A stretch of 64,000 nt of DNA. Source: Actinoplanes sp. SE50/110 (GTDB taxonomy: Bacteria > Actinomycetota > Actinomycetes > Mycobacteriales > Micromonosporaceae). Location: assembly GCF_900119315.1 (NCBI RefSeq), contig NZ_LT827010.1, positions 8,736,001-8,800,000 of the forward strand, read 5' to 3'. This document shows, piece after piece, positions 15,811 through 23,458 of this stretch (its first letter is position 1; every line of letters starts with the position of its first letter). Below the pieces are notes generated by a model. It did not search any database, was not told the DNA's origin, and worked only from the letters and a program-made list of their open reading frames with translations. Position numbers and translations under genes: made by a program.

Positions 15811-16335
15811 TCAGAGCTCGGCGGAGCCCTCGGCGACGGCGCGGGCGGTCGCGGCGGTGCCGGCGCCGAACAGCACCAGGTACGCCGTGGTCACCCGCTC
15901 CGGTCGGGCGGACCGCAGGGCGGTCAGCGCCTGCCGGACCGCGTCGTCGACCGGCCACCGGTACACGCCTGCGGAGATCAGCGGGAACGCGACCGTTTCC
16001 GCGCCCAGTTCGTCGGCGACCCGCAGCGCGTTCGTGTAGCAGGCGCGCAGCAGCTCGGAGCGGTCCTCGGTGGCGCTGAACACCGGACCCACGGTGTGCA
16101 CCACCCAGCGCGCCGGCAGCCGGCCCGCGGTGGTCGCGACGGCCTGGCCGACCGGGAGCCCCCGGCCGTATCGGGCGGCCCGCAGCGCCCGCGTCTCGGC
16201 GAGGATCTCCGGGCCGCCCCTGCGGTGGATCGCGCCGTCCACCCCGCCGCCGCCGAGCAGTGACGAGTTGGCCGCGTTGACGATCGCGTCGACCTGCCGC
16301 GTGGTGATGTCGCCCTCGACGAGCTCGATCCGCAT
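15811..16335 (-). CDS. Macro domain protein (O-acetyl-ADP-ribose deacetylase type)
   Basis: This 174-residue single macro domain binds ADP-ribose and, in its YmdB-like class, removes acetyl from O-acetyl-ADP-ribose or ADP-ribose from proteins. It starts MRIELVEGDITTRQVDAIVNAANSS, has the GGGGVDGAIHRRGG loop, WVVHTVGP, and FPLISAGVYRWP near the end. The ATG overlaps the stop of the upstream EI24 gene by 1 nt (TGATG). Domain and length are typical; the cellular target is unknown. Confidence 0.92.
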   Translation of the reverse strand: MRIELVEGDITTRQVDAIVNAANSSLLGGGGVDGAIHRRGGPEILAETRALRAARYGRGLPVGQAVATTAGRLPARWVVHTVGPVFSATEDRSELLRACYTNALRVADELGAETVAFPLISAGVYRWPVDDAVRQALTALRSARPERVTTAYLVLFGAGTAATARAVAEGSAEL

Positions 16336-17135
16336 CACAGGGAGCCGACCGTGGTGATGTCGATGGGGCGGCCCAGGACCCGCCGGGAGAGCAGGGTGGC
16401 GCCGGCGATGGCGGCGGGCATCAGGAAGATCGCGCCGAGCGGGATGAGGAAGGCGCCGAACACGGCGGCGCCGAAGCCGAGGGTGAGCGGGACGTTCTTG
16501 GCGAGGGCGACCCGGCGGTGCCGCAGACGCTGGCCGCGGCGCTGGAACGGGACGCCGGTGAGTTCGAGGGCGAGCAGCCAGCCGCCGACCGCGCCGGCCA
16601 GGACCGGGATCACCGTCTGGCCGACGACCGGCAGGAAGCCGAGCAGGAACAGCGGTATCCCGGCGAGGACGGAGAGTCCGATCAGCCGGACCGAGTCGGC
16701 GAGGCTGCGGCGCAGCGAGCTCCAGAAGCCGACGTCGACGGCGTCCGGCACGCCGCCGTACCGATTCTCCACCAGTTCGGAGATGCGCTCGTAGAACGGA
16801 TCGCCGATCAGCAGGGTGACCGCGGTGAAGGTGAGTACGCCGAGCAGCAGCGCCAGGCCGAGCAGGCCGGCGCCGGCCAGCACCTCGACGAAGTCGCGCC
16901 AGAAGCCGGACCAGTGTGCGGCGAACCAGGTGGCATGCTCGGAGAGCTGCGGCAGGAAGCGGACCAGCACGACCAGCCCGATGGTGTAGACGACGCCGGA
17001 GATCAGCGCCGGGAGCAGACCCAGGCCCAGCATCCGGGGGCTGCGCAGGACGAGGCCGAGCCCGCGCCCGAGCAGGCCGGCGCCGGTGACGAACTGACGA
17101 ACCGCGGCCACCGGCCGATTCGGATCTTCCTTCAC
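16335..17135 (-). CDS. EI24 domain (CysZ-like) membrane protein
   Basis: This 266-residue polytopic membrane protein has about four to six hydrophobic segments and the EI24/CysZ signatures: TLLIGDPFYERISELVENRYGG, and GFLPVVGQTVIPVLAGAVGGWLLALE. CysZ in other bacteria is a sulfate channel, but actinobacterial EI24 proteins are mostly uncharacterised. GTG 17135 is preferred because TAAGCT (minus strand, 17149-17144) lies 8 nt upstream and the family domain begins shortly after. It is coupled to the macro-domain gene by a 1-nt overlap. Confidence 0.8.
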   Translation of the reverse strand: MKEDPNRPVAAVRQFVTGAGLLGRGLGLVLRSPRMLGLGLLPALISGVVYTIGLVVLVRFLPQLSEHATWFAAHWSGFWRDFVEVLAGAGLLGLALLLGVLTFTAVTLLIGDPFYERISELVENRYGGVPDAVDVGFWSSLRRSLADSVRLIGLSVLAGIPLFLLGFLPVVGQTVIPVLAGAVGGWLLALELTGVPFQRRGQRLRHRRVALAKNVPLTLGFGAAVFGAFLIPLGAIFLMPAAIAGATLLSRRVLGRPIDITTVGSL

Positions 17136-17217
17136 GATCCGGGAGCTTAGTCGTGCCTGTCCCGTCCGCCACTCGAAGCAACGCCGGCCGCGACCGGCAG
17201 GCAGCGGGCGCCGCGCG

Positions 17218-17649
17218 TCAGGAGGCGCTGGGCGCCGGGATGGCCGCACTCGCGGAGGCGCTGTCGGACGGCATCGGCTCGGGCGGCCCGGTGATCGTGG
17301 TGGGTGTCGGCACCGGCGGTTCGTTGAGGACCGGCGGCGGTGAGGTGGCCGGGGCGGTCGCGGGCGCGGCGGAGGCGGGCACGATGACCGTCTTGGTGAT
17401 CACGGTGCTGGCCGCGGTGGTCGGGGACGCGGCGCCGGCCGGTGCGGCCGGGTGGTTGCCGTAGCCGCCGGACGCGTAGTGCGGACGGGACGGGGCCCGG
17501 CCGAGGCCGTCGCTGCCGCCGGCACCGCCGGTTCCCGGGGCGGCCGTAGTCTGGGTGACCGGGGTGCCCAGGGCCCAGCCCACCACGACGGCGAAGGGCA
17601 GGCCGATCGCCAGAACGCCGATAAAAACGGATTTAGGGGACAAGCGCAC
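17218..17649 (-). CDS. Putative membrane-anchored Pro/Ser/Thr/Ala-rich protein
   Basis: This 143-residue protein has one N-terminal membrane segment (VFIGVLAIGLPFAVVVGWALG) and then a long low-complexity tail rich in Ala, Pro, Ser, Thr and Gly. The tail would face outside. No domain is recognised. It starts at GTG with no clear ribosome site, and a tandem-repeat tract lies upstream. It looks like a real secreted or anchored protein by composition, but the coding call is moderate. Confidence 0.5.
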   Translation of the reverse strand: MRLSPKSVFIGVLAIGLPFAVVVGWALGTPVTQTTAAPGTGGAGGSDGLGRAPSRPHYASGGYGNHPAAPAGAASPTTAASTVITKTVIVPASAAPATAPATSPPPVLNEPPVPTPTTITGPPEPMPSDSASASAAIPAPSAS

Positions 17650-17740
17650 GTCAGAAACATCGCCGCCGGACCGGAAAAGTTACGGTTTCCGGACATAACG
17701 GCACGCCGTCCGGCGCCCCGGCGTCTGGCCCGGAACGGCG

Positions 17741-17831
17741 CGGCACGGCGCAGCGCGGCACGGCGCAGCGCGGCACGACGCAGCGCGGCACGACGCGACG
17801 CGACGCGGCGCGGCGCGGCGCGGCGCGGCGG
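17741..17831. repeat. Short GC-rich tandem repeat tract
   Basis: Three near-identical copies of a 15-nt unit (CGGCACGGCGCAGCG, 17741-17785) decay into ACGCG and then CGGCG 5-nt repeats that run up to the stop codon of the alpha/beta hydrolase. It lies between two minus-strand genes and is not coding. Tracts like this are prone to slippage and may vary between strains. Confidence 0.75.
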
Positions 17832-18767
17832 TCAAGCGTTCAGGAACGCCGAGATCCGCTCACGGAGGTCCGCCCGGTCGGTCCACAGGATCGACGGCCG
17901 GTCATAGACGTGCAGGTCGGCGTCGAGCAGCCCGGCTACCCGCTCCGCACCGGCCACCGGGTGGATCTCGTCGCCCTGGCAGCCGATCACCAGGGCCCGC
18001 CCCCGGAAGGCCTTGAGCAGCGACTCGTCCGGCAGCGGCGGCGCCGACCAGAGCGTCGACAGCTCGGCCGCCAGCCCGTCGCGCTGCAGCTGGTCGACCC
18101 GCTGACGCAGGAAGCCCCACCCGGCCGGGGTGTTGCGCACCGCCGCCGGGATCTCCGCCTCGACCGCGTCGGCGATCATCGCGGCCTCACCCGACTCGAC
18201 CGAGGCGAGCAGACGGTCGAGGCGGCGCAGCGCGGCCTCCGGTCGGCTGCCGTCGAGCGGGGCGGGCAGATAGAGCACGATCCGCTCGAACCGGTCCGGG
18301 GTCTCGGCGAGCAGGCGGCACAGCGCGCCGGCGCCCATGCTGACGCCGACCGCGCGGGTCGCGCCGGCCAGGTCGGCCACCCCGCGCAGGTCGCCGGCCA
18401 GGTCGCCGAAGCTCCACGGTCCGGGTGGGGCGTCGGAGCGGCCGTGCCCGCGGAAGTGGAAGAACACCCGGCGGCCGGTCACCGCGCTGCCCAGCGGGCG
18501 GGTGCCGGAGATGTCCCCGGCCAGTCCGTGCGCGAACACCGTCACGGGGTCGCCGAGGCCGGTGACGAGCTGCTCGAGGCGCAGCGGCGAGGAACCGTGC
18601 ACGGGTGCGGGCGGGCGCGGGGACGGTCGGCGTACGCCCGGGTCGAGGGTGACCAGCTCGGTCTCGGGACCCGGCAGCGTAGGCCGCCCGGAGCGCGGCC
18701 CGGTCCGATCGCCGCGCTGCAGGCGTGGCCCGCCGTCCGGCGGAGGCGGCCCGAAGCGTCCCCTCAC
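17832..18767 (-). CDS. Alpha/beta hydrolase
   Basis: This is a 311-residue alpha/beta-hydrolase-fold protein. VFAHGLAGDISGTRPL forms the oxyanion-loop region, GVSMGAGAL carries the nucleophile Ser in GxSxG, and VIGCQGDEIHPVAG holds the acid and probably the catalytic His. The first 60 residues are Pro/Arg-rich and poorly conserved, so the start is uncertain. The GTG at 18767 follows the DUF2516 stop by 10 nt with GAGGG upstream, which supports co-translation. The substrate is unknown. Confidence 0.8.
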   Translation of the reverse strand: MRGRFGPPPPDGGPRLQRGDRTGPRSGRPTLPGPETELVTLDPGVRRPSPRPPAPVHGSSPLRLEQLVTGLGDPVTVFAHGLAGDISGTRPLGSAVTGRRVFFHFRGHGRSDAPPGPWSFGDLAGDLRGVADLAGATRAVGVSMGAGALCRLLAETPDRFERIVLYLPAPLDGSRPEAALRRLDRLLASVESGEAAMIADAVEAEIPAAVRNTPAGWGFLRQRVDQLQRDGLAAELSTLWSAPPLPDESLLKAFRGRALVIGCQGDEIHPVAGAERVAGLLDADLHVYDRPSILWTDRADLRERISAFLNA

Positions 18768-18777
18768 GCGGCGACCC

Positions 18778-19092
18778 TCACCAGAAACCCTTGCCGTCGG
18801 CGATGTCCCTCAGCCCGGGCCGCACGTCGAGCAGATAGATCAGCGCGGCCGCGATCCCGATCAGCCCGAAGATGCCCAGCGCACCCTGACCCCACCAGGT
18901 GAACAGGCCGCACACCCCGATGATGGCCGCCCACGCCCCCTTGGGCAGGGTGCCGAGCGCCTGGAATGCCGCGCCCCGCTGGGTGAGGCAGTGGACGAAG
19001 GCCACCAGCTCCAGGAGCAGGGCCAGGATGAGAATGACCGTCTCGGTCCAGAACTGGACGTCGTAGATGAACAGCGGCGCGGAAGAGCCCAT
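18778..19092 (-). CDS. DUF2516 small membrane protein
   Basis: This 104-residue protein has three hydrophobic segments (TVILILALLLELVAFVHCL, AWAAIIGVCGLFTWW, LGIFGLIGIAAALIYLLDV) and ends RPGLRDIADGKGFW, typical of DUF2516. Function is unknown. It follows hbhA, the same order as Rv0475-Rv0476 in M. tuberculosis as I recall it. TAGACT (minus strand, 19105-19100) lies 7 nt upstream of the ATG, suggesting a leaderless transcript of its own just after the hbhA terminator. Confidence 0.85.
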   Translation of the reverse strand: MGSSAPLFIYDVQFWTETVILILALLLELVAFVHCLTQRGAAFQALGTLPKGAWAAIIGVCGLFTWWGQGALGIFGLIGIAAALIYLLDVRPGLRDIADGKGFW

Positions 19093-19107
19093 GCCGGGCA
19101 GTCTATG

Positions 19108-19138
19108 CCGCGGGCCCCGGCAATGCCGGGGCCCGCGG
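19108..19138 (-). terminator. Hairpin terminator after hbhA
   Basis: This is a perfect 14-bp stem (19108-19121 with 19125-19138) and 3-nt loop, 15 nt past the hbhA stop. There is no U-tract, common in high-GC actinobacteria. It separates XRE-hbhA from the leaderless DUF2516 transcript. Confidence 0.75.
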
Positions 19139-19153
19139 ATCATGTCGCGATCC

Positions 19154-19627
19154 TTACTCGGCGGCCTTCGGCGCCGGGGTGGCCTTGGCGCGCTTGCGCG
19201 GCTTCGGCGTCTCGGCGGACTCGACGGCCTGCGCCTGCTGCACGGCGGCCTCGACGGCCTTCGGCTGCTCGGTGGCCTCGATGTCGGCGTTGACCACCTC
19301 GGCGGACTCGATGATGCCGGTGCCGACGACCTTCTCGCCACGGGCGACGAGCGCGGTGTACGCCGCGACGGCCCGCTCCTGGGCGACCTGGGCGAACGTG
19401 GTGGCCACCGTGGTGGCGTTGGTGCGCAGCGCGGCGAAGTCGGTGCCGGACGCCTTCTTCTGCAGCTCGGCGGCCTGCTCGTTGGCGGTGCGCAGCGAGG
19501 CGACGGCCCGGTCGCTCAGCTCGGTGAGCACCGTGGGGAGCTTGCGAAGCTGCTGGTACGCGAGGTCACCGGCACCGGCGGCGGCGTACAGCGGGGTCGG
19601 GATCCTGGTCTTGGTCTGCTCGGTCAT
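19154..19627 (-). CDS. hbhA: HBHA-like protein
   Basis: This 157-residue protein resembles mycobacterial heparin-binding hemagglutinin. It has a short N-terminus with a PLYAAAGAGDLAYQQLRKLP segment, a long helical coiled-coil middle, LVARGEKVVG, and a Lys/Pro/Ala-rich tail (PKPRKRAKATPAPKAAE). The basic tail is much shorter than in mycobacteria, so strong heparin binding is doubtful; a structural or lipid-related role is more likely in an environmental species. Its start overlaps the XRE regulator stop by 4 nt. Gene order matches Rv0474-Rv0475 as I recall it. Confidence 0.8.
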   Translation of the reverse strand: MTEQTKTRIPTPLYAAAGAGDLAYQQLRKLPTVLTELSDRAVASLRTANEQAAELQKKASGTDFAALRTNATTVATTFAQVAQERAVAAYTALVARGEKVVGTGIIESAEVVNADIEATEQPKAVEAAVQQAQAVESAETPKPRKRAKATPAPKAAE

Positions 19628-20025
19628 TTCGTCTCCTCGGCAGGGTCTGTCGGGGGCGCGGACTCGGCGGGAGCCGCGTTGCGAGCGTTCTCGTTGCGGA
19701 ACGTCTCGTAGATCTGCGACAGGGACTGCTTCTGCGCGATCGTGAGCTCCGGGTCGACCGCGATGGCCGCCAGCACACCCTGCTGACCCTCGCCATCGAG
19801 CAGTCCGGCCCGCAAATACATCGCGGGCGTCGACACACGCAAGGCGCTGGCGATCTGCTGCAGCACCTCGGCGCTCGGCTTGCGCAGGCCACGCTCGATC
19901 TGGCTGAGGTAGGGGTTGCTCACCCCGGCCTTGTCGGCGAGCTGCCGCAGCGAGATCTTCGCGGTCTGCCGCAGGTCACGGATGAACGTCCCGATGTCCT
20001 GCGGCAGGTCCTTGGAAGTGGCCAT
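19624..20025 (-). CDS. XRE-family helix-turn-helix regulator upstream of hbhA
   Basis: This 133-residue DNA-binding protein has the XRE helix-turn-helix TAKISLRQLADKAGVSNPYLSQIERG in the N-terminal half and a helical tail that likely dimerises. Its stop overlaps the hbhA start (ATGA), so the pair is translationally coupled. A -35 (TTGCAG), 17-nt spacer and -10 (TAACTT) end 6 nt before the ATG, giving a leaderless transcript. The -35 lies inside a perfect 16-bp palindrome, strongly suggesting autoregulation. It matches the position of Rv0474 in M. tuberculosis. Confidence 0.88.
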   Translation of the reverse strand: MATSKDLPQDIGTFIRDLRQTAKISLRQLADKAGVSNPYLSQIERGLRKPSAEVLQQIASALRVSTPAMYLRAGLLDGEGQQGVLAAIAVDPELTIAQKQSLSQIYETFRNENARNAAPAESAPPTDPAEETK

Positions 20026-20031
20026 GACTCG

Positions 20032-20083
20032 AAGTTAGCGCGCAGTGCTAGCTCCTGCAAGCAGAACGCTTGCAGGAGCTAGC
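20032..20083 (-). promoter_or_regulatory. Promoter and palindromic operator of the XRE-hbhA operon
   Basis: On the minus strand TTGCAG (20060-20055) and TAACTT (20037-20032) are separated by 17 nt. The region 20047-20062 and 20068-20083 is a perfect 16-bp inverted repeat around 5 nt, covering the -35 box. It may also act as a terminator for the asparaginase gene, whose stop is just upstream. Confidence 0.65.
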
Positions 20084-20093
20084 GTGAGACGGG

Positions 20094-21005
20094 TCACCAG
20101 ACCGAGCGGACCTCGCCGACCGGCACGCCGCCGCCGAGCACCGGCTCGGCCAGCTCCGGCGGCTCGACACCCAGCCGGCGCAGCGCCGCCAGCAGCACCG
20201 GGACGCGCGCCCGGGCCGAGCCGTCGGCGATCTTCACGGTCACCGCGCCGGCGCCCGGCACCGCGGCCGCCACCACGCCGTCCGCGCCACTCTTCATCAG
20301 CAGCCCGGGCACCGCGGCCATCAGCACGGTGTCCGGCGAGCCGGTCCCGGCCACCAGCTCGGGATGCGCGCGCATGGCGTCCGCGACCCGGCGCTCCGGG
20401 GTGCCCGGCGCCGCCTCGACCAGCCGCTGGAACGAGCGGGCCAGCGCCTGCGGGGAGACCGCCAGGACCGGCGCGCCACAGCCGTCCACCCCGGTCGCCG
20501 CGATCGGCTCGCCGGTCAGGTCGCTGACCGCGGCGGCGAACGCCACCTGCAGGGGGTGCTTCGGATCGAGGTACGAATCCAGCGGCCAGCCGTTGACGAC
20601 ACAGGTGGCGAGCATCCCGGCGTGCTTGCCGGAGCAGTTCATCAGGATCCGCTCCGGGTCGCCACCACCGCGCAGCCAGGCCTCCCGGGCCGGCTCGCCC
20701 ATCGGCAGCTGCGCCGGGCAGCCCAGCGCCGCCGGGTCCAGACCGGCCGCGGCCAGGATGCCGAGCACCCGATCCACGTGAAACGGCTCGCCGTCGTGAC
20801 TGGCACTGATCATCGCGAGGTCGGTCTCCTCGCGCGGCACCAGACCACTGCGCAGCATGCCGACGGTCTGCAGCGGCTTGTTCGACGACCGCGGGAAGAA
20901 CGGGCCGGTGGTGTCCCCGACGCCGGGGCGGTCGGCGAACGCGACGATGCCGTGGTGCACGCTCTCCACGAAGCCGGAGCGGACCACCTCCGCGACCACG
21001 GTCAC
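20094..21005 (-). CDS. L-asparaginase II family protein
   Basis: This 303-residue protein of the asparaginase II family splits asparagine to aspartate and ammonia and is unrelated to the classic AnsA/AnsB type. Conserved segments: RSGFVESVHHGIVAF, PFFPRSSNKPLQ, ISASHDGEPFH, MNCSGKHAGML, GVDGCGAPV and MLMKSGADG-like LLMKSGADGV. The catalytic Thr/Lys details of this family are less settled. It starts at a GTG overlapping the BKACE stop by 4 nt, so both enzymes are made together, which hints at joint use of an amino-acid-derived substrate. Confidence 0.9.
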   Translation of the reverse strand: MTVVAEVVRSGFVESVHHGIVAFADRPGVGDTTGPFFPRSSNKPLQTVGMLRSGLVPREETDLAMISASHDGEPFHVDRVLGILAAAGLDPAALGCPAQLPMGEPAREAWLRGGGDPERILMNCSGKHAGMLATCVVNGWPLDSYLDPKHPLQVAFAAAVSDLTGEPIAATGVDGCGAPVLAVSPQALARSFQRLVEAAPGTPERRVADAMRAHPELVAGTGSPDTVLMAAVPGLLMKSGADGVVAAAVPGAGAVTVKIADGSARARVPVLLAALRRLGVEPPELAEPVLGGGVPVGEVRSVW

Positions 21006-21844
21006 CGGGCCGGCACCCCGAGCAGCTCGCGGGCCTGCGCCGGGGTCAGCGGCGGGCGCTGGGCGAGCTGCGCGAAGCCGACCGCGCGGGCGACCAGCTG
21101 CATGTTGGACTCGACCGGGCGGCCCTTGGCGTACGTGATCGTGTCCTCCATGCCGACCCGCAGGTGCCCGCCGGCGGACAGCGAAGCCAGCATCACCGGG
21201 ATCGTGCCGCGACCGATTCCGGTCGCCGAGAACGTGGTGCCGGCCGGCAGGTCACGGATCGCCTGCTCGCAGGCGACCAGGGCGGCCGCCGTCCCGGGCA
21301 TCCCGCCCGGCACACCCATCACCAGGTCGAGGTGCACGTGCCCGCCGGCCGGCAGCCCGTACTTGCCGAGCAGCCGCTGCAGGGTGGTCAGCTGACCCAG
21401 GTCGAAGATCTCGTACTCCGGCACGATGCCCCGCTCCTGCATGCGGGTGTGCAGGTCGACGATGAACGACCAGCGGTTCAGGAAGACGCCGTCACCGAAG
21501 TTGACGGTGCCCATCGTGCAGGAGGCCATCTCCGGGCCGGCATCGAGCACGGCCAACCGGTCCGTCTCCGGGTCGGTCACCGCACCGCCCGAGGAGAGCT
21601 GCACGATCAGCCCGGTCGACTCGCGCAGCGCGGCGACGGTGGCGCGCAGCCGACCCTGGTCCAGGGTCGGCCGGGCATCCGCGTCCCGGATGTGCACATG
21701 GATGATCGAGGCGCCCAGCGCCTCACACTCTTTCGCGGTCGACACCAGCTCGTCCAGGGTCACTGGCAGAGCCGGCACGTCCGCCTTGCTGCTCTCCGCG
21801 CCGGTCGGGGCGACGGTGATCAAGGTCCCGGTCATGCCGGTCAT
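21002..21844 (-). CDS. BKACE-family (DUF849) beta-keto acid cleavage enzyme
   Basis: This roughly 280-residue TIM-barrel enzyme of the BKACE family condenses a beta-keto acid with acetyl-CoA and yields acetoacetate plus a new acyl-CoA. Key segments are ITVAPTGAESSKADVPALPVT, the metal ligands in IIHVHIRDADARPT, and GGHLRVGMEDT near the end. The family is named after 3-keto-5-aminohexanoate cleavage in lysine fermentation, but substrates vary widely. Start is ATG 21844 or 21835. It overlaps asparaginase by 4 nt. The substrate is not determined. Confidence 0.85.
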   Translation of the reverse strand: MTGMTGTLITVAPTGAESSKADVPALPVTLDELVSTAKECEALGASIIHVHIRDADARPTLDQGRLRATVAALRESTGLIVQLSSGGAVTDPETDRLAVLDAGPEMASCTMGTVNFGDGVFLNRWSFIVDLHTRMQERGIVPEYEIFDLGQLTTLQRLLGKYGLPAGGHVHLDLVMGVPGGMPGTAAALVACEQAIRDLPAGTTFSATGIGRGTIPVMLASLSAGGHLRVGMEDTITYAKGRPVESNMQLVARAVGFAQLAQRPPLTPAQARELLGVPAR

Positions 21845-21970
21845 CCTGCCACCGCCCCCACGGCGCGGAAAACAAAAGCCCAACCCCATTTCCGCGGACG
21901 CGGGCAGCCGCGCCCGCCACGCTCACCACTCACCGTCGCTGCCGGGCCCGGGCCCTGATGGCGGGGCGAC

Positions 21971-23008
21971 TCAGGCGTCGATCGCCGCCGCCGACTCCCC
22001 CACGGTGAGGCGGGCGTCGTCGGCCACGGTGCGTTTCAGCACCGCCAACGCCACCAGACCCAGCTCGTGATGCCGGACCGCGGTGCCGACGAAGCCGACC
22101 GCCCGCCCGTCCAGCTCCACCGGCGTCCCCTGCGCCGGCGGGTGATCGGTGGCGATCCCGTCCAGGTGCAGCAGCGCCAGCCGGCGCGGCGGCCGGCCCA
22201 GATGGTGCACCCGGGCGACCGTCTCCTGGCCGCGGTAACACCCCTTGTCCAGGTGCACGGCCGTGGCCATGAACCCCGCCTCGGCCGGGATCGTCCGGTG
22301 GTCCGTCTCGTGCCGCAGCCGCGGGACCCGGGCGGCGACCCGGATCGCCTCATAGGCCCACAGCCCGGCCCGCGCCACCCCCAGCTTCTCGATCACCGAC
22401 GTCTTCGCGTGGCGGGGCACCAGCAGATCCACCCCCAGGGGCACTCGGCGCACCAGGCCGCCCTCGAACGGGCGTACGTCGTAGATCGCGGTGGCCTCGG
22501 CCGGCACCGTGCCGGCGGTGAACTTCGGACCCGGCACCGCACCGACCCGAGGCTCCGCCAGATCCGGAAAGAGATCCGCGGCAGCCGGCCCCACCAGGGA
22601 CAGCACGGCGATCTCCGAGGTCGCGTCGCGCGGCTCCACCCGGGTGAAGAACCGCATCATCTCCAGGTATCTCAACAGCCCCGCGCCGGCCCCCGGCTCG
22701 GTGTCGAGCCACGCCGTGGTGCCGTCCTCGGTGACGAACGCGTGCTGCTCCACATGCCCGTGCGGGGACAGCACCAGCAGCTCACTGCCCTGATTCGCGG
22801 ACAGCTCGGACAGGTGCTGGGTGGTCAGCGTGTGCAACCAGCCGGCCCGCTCCGGACCCGGCACCGCGAGCACATCCCGGTGCGACCGGTCGACCAGGCC
22901 GACCCCCGTCTCCAGCAGCCGCTGCTCCTTCATCGGGTCACCGAAATGCGCCGGCACCCCGGCATCGGCCGAACTCGGGTCGAGATCCTCGACCATGACC
23001 ACGGTCAC
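21971..23008 (-). CDS. YgfZ/GcvT-like folate-binding protein
   Basis: This 345-residue protein is related to the aminomethyltransferase of the glycine cleavage system. The hallmark DKGCYRGQETVARVHHLGRPPRRL holds the conserved KGCYxGQE with its Cys. In E. coli YgfZ helps maintain Fe-S enzymes and binds folate. It starts at GTG 23008 with AAGGAG 5 nt upstream and overlaps the Fur-family stop (GTGA). Its coupling to a metal-responsive regulator fits a role in Fe-S or metal balance; that is inferred. Confidence 0.88.
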   Translation of the reverse strand: MTVVMVEDLDPSSADAGVPAHFGDPMKEQRLLETGVGLVDRSHRDVLAVPGPERAGWLHTLTTQHLSELSANQGSELLVLSPHGHVEQHAFVTEDGTTAWLDTEPGAGAGLLRYLEMMRFFTRVEPRDATSEIAVLSLVGPAAADLFPDLAEPRVGAVPGPKFTAGTVPAEATAIYDVRPFEGGLVRRVPLGVDLLVPRHAKTSVIEKLGVARAGLWAYEAIRVAARVPRLRHETDHRTIPAEAGFMATAVHLDKGCYRGQETVARVHHLGRPPRRLALLHLDGIATDHPPAQGTPVELDGRAVGFVGTAVRHHELGLVALAVLKRTVADDARLTVGESAAAIDA

Positions 23009-23427
23009 TCCGACTCCTTGCAGTTTCCACAGACCCCGAACAGGGAGACGTGCCCGACATCGACCCGGAAGTGACGTTCGTCGCGGAGGCGATCACAGAC
23101 CGGCGACAGCACCGACGGCTCCACCTCCTCGATCGACCCGCACGACCGGCAGACCAGATGCACATGCTGCCCCTCGCCCGCCGGGTGGTAGGTCGGCGAT
23201 CCGTGCGAGAGGTGGGTGTGACTGACCAGGCCGAGCTCTTCCAGCAGCTCGAGCGTCCGATACACCGTGGTGATGTTGACACCGGCGACCCGCTCACGGA
23301 CCGCGTTGTGCACCGACTCGGGGGTCGCGTGACCGAGCTCGTGCACCGCTTCCAGAATCAGCTGACGCTGCGGGGTGAGCCGCAGGCCGCGCTCACGCAG
23401 CATGGCGGCAAGCGAAGTGGCGGACAC
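23005..23427 (-). CDS. Fur-family metalloregulator, Nur-like
   Basis: This 140-residue repressor has the winged helix (RGLRLTPQRQLILEAV, NITTVYRTLELLEELGLV) and two Cys pairs, CRSC and CGNC. By recall it closely follows Streptomyces Nur, the nickel regulator: GHATP, SHTHLSHG, YHP, QHVHLVC and GHVSLFG retain the His residues of its nickel and M sites. It may therefore sense nickel, though iron or zinc sensing is not excluded. I chose GTG 23427 because TATGCT (minus strand, 23439-23434) lies 6 nt upstream. It overlaps the YgfZ gene by 4 nt. Confidence 0.82.
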   Translation of the reverse strand: MSATSLAAMLRERGLRLTPQRQLILEAVHELGHATPESVHNAVRERVAGVNITTVYRTLELLEELGLVSHTHLSHGSPTYHPAGEGQHVHLVCRSCGSIEEVEPSVLSPVCDRLRDERHFRVDVGHVSLFGVCGNCKESE

Positions 23428-23433
23428 CCCACG

Positions 23434-23451
23434 AGCATAGTTCGCTAGTTT
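23434..23451. promoter_or_regulatory. Back-to-back -10 boxes of Nur-like and aminotransferase genes
   Basis: TATGCT on the minus strand (23439-23434) lies 6 nt before the GTG of the regulator, and TAGTTT on the plus strand (23446-23451) lies 7 nt before the ATG of the aminotransferase. The two hexamers are only 6 nt apart, so the promoters overlap fully and both transcripts would be leaderless. One regulator bound here could switch both. Confidence 0.6.
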
Positions 23452-23458
23452 CACGGTG

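Noticed and set aside
15811..17181. Single 456-codon gene joining the macro domain and upstream sequence
   Set aside because: The macro domain starts cleanly at ATG 16335 with TGATG coupling; the upstream part is an out-of-frame reading of the EI24 gene.
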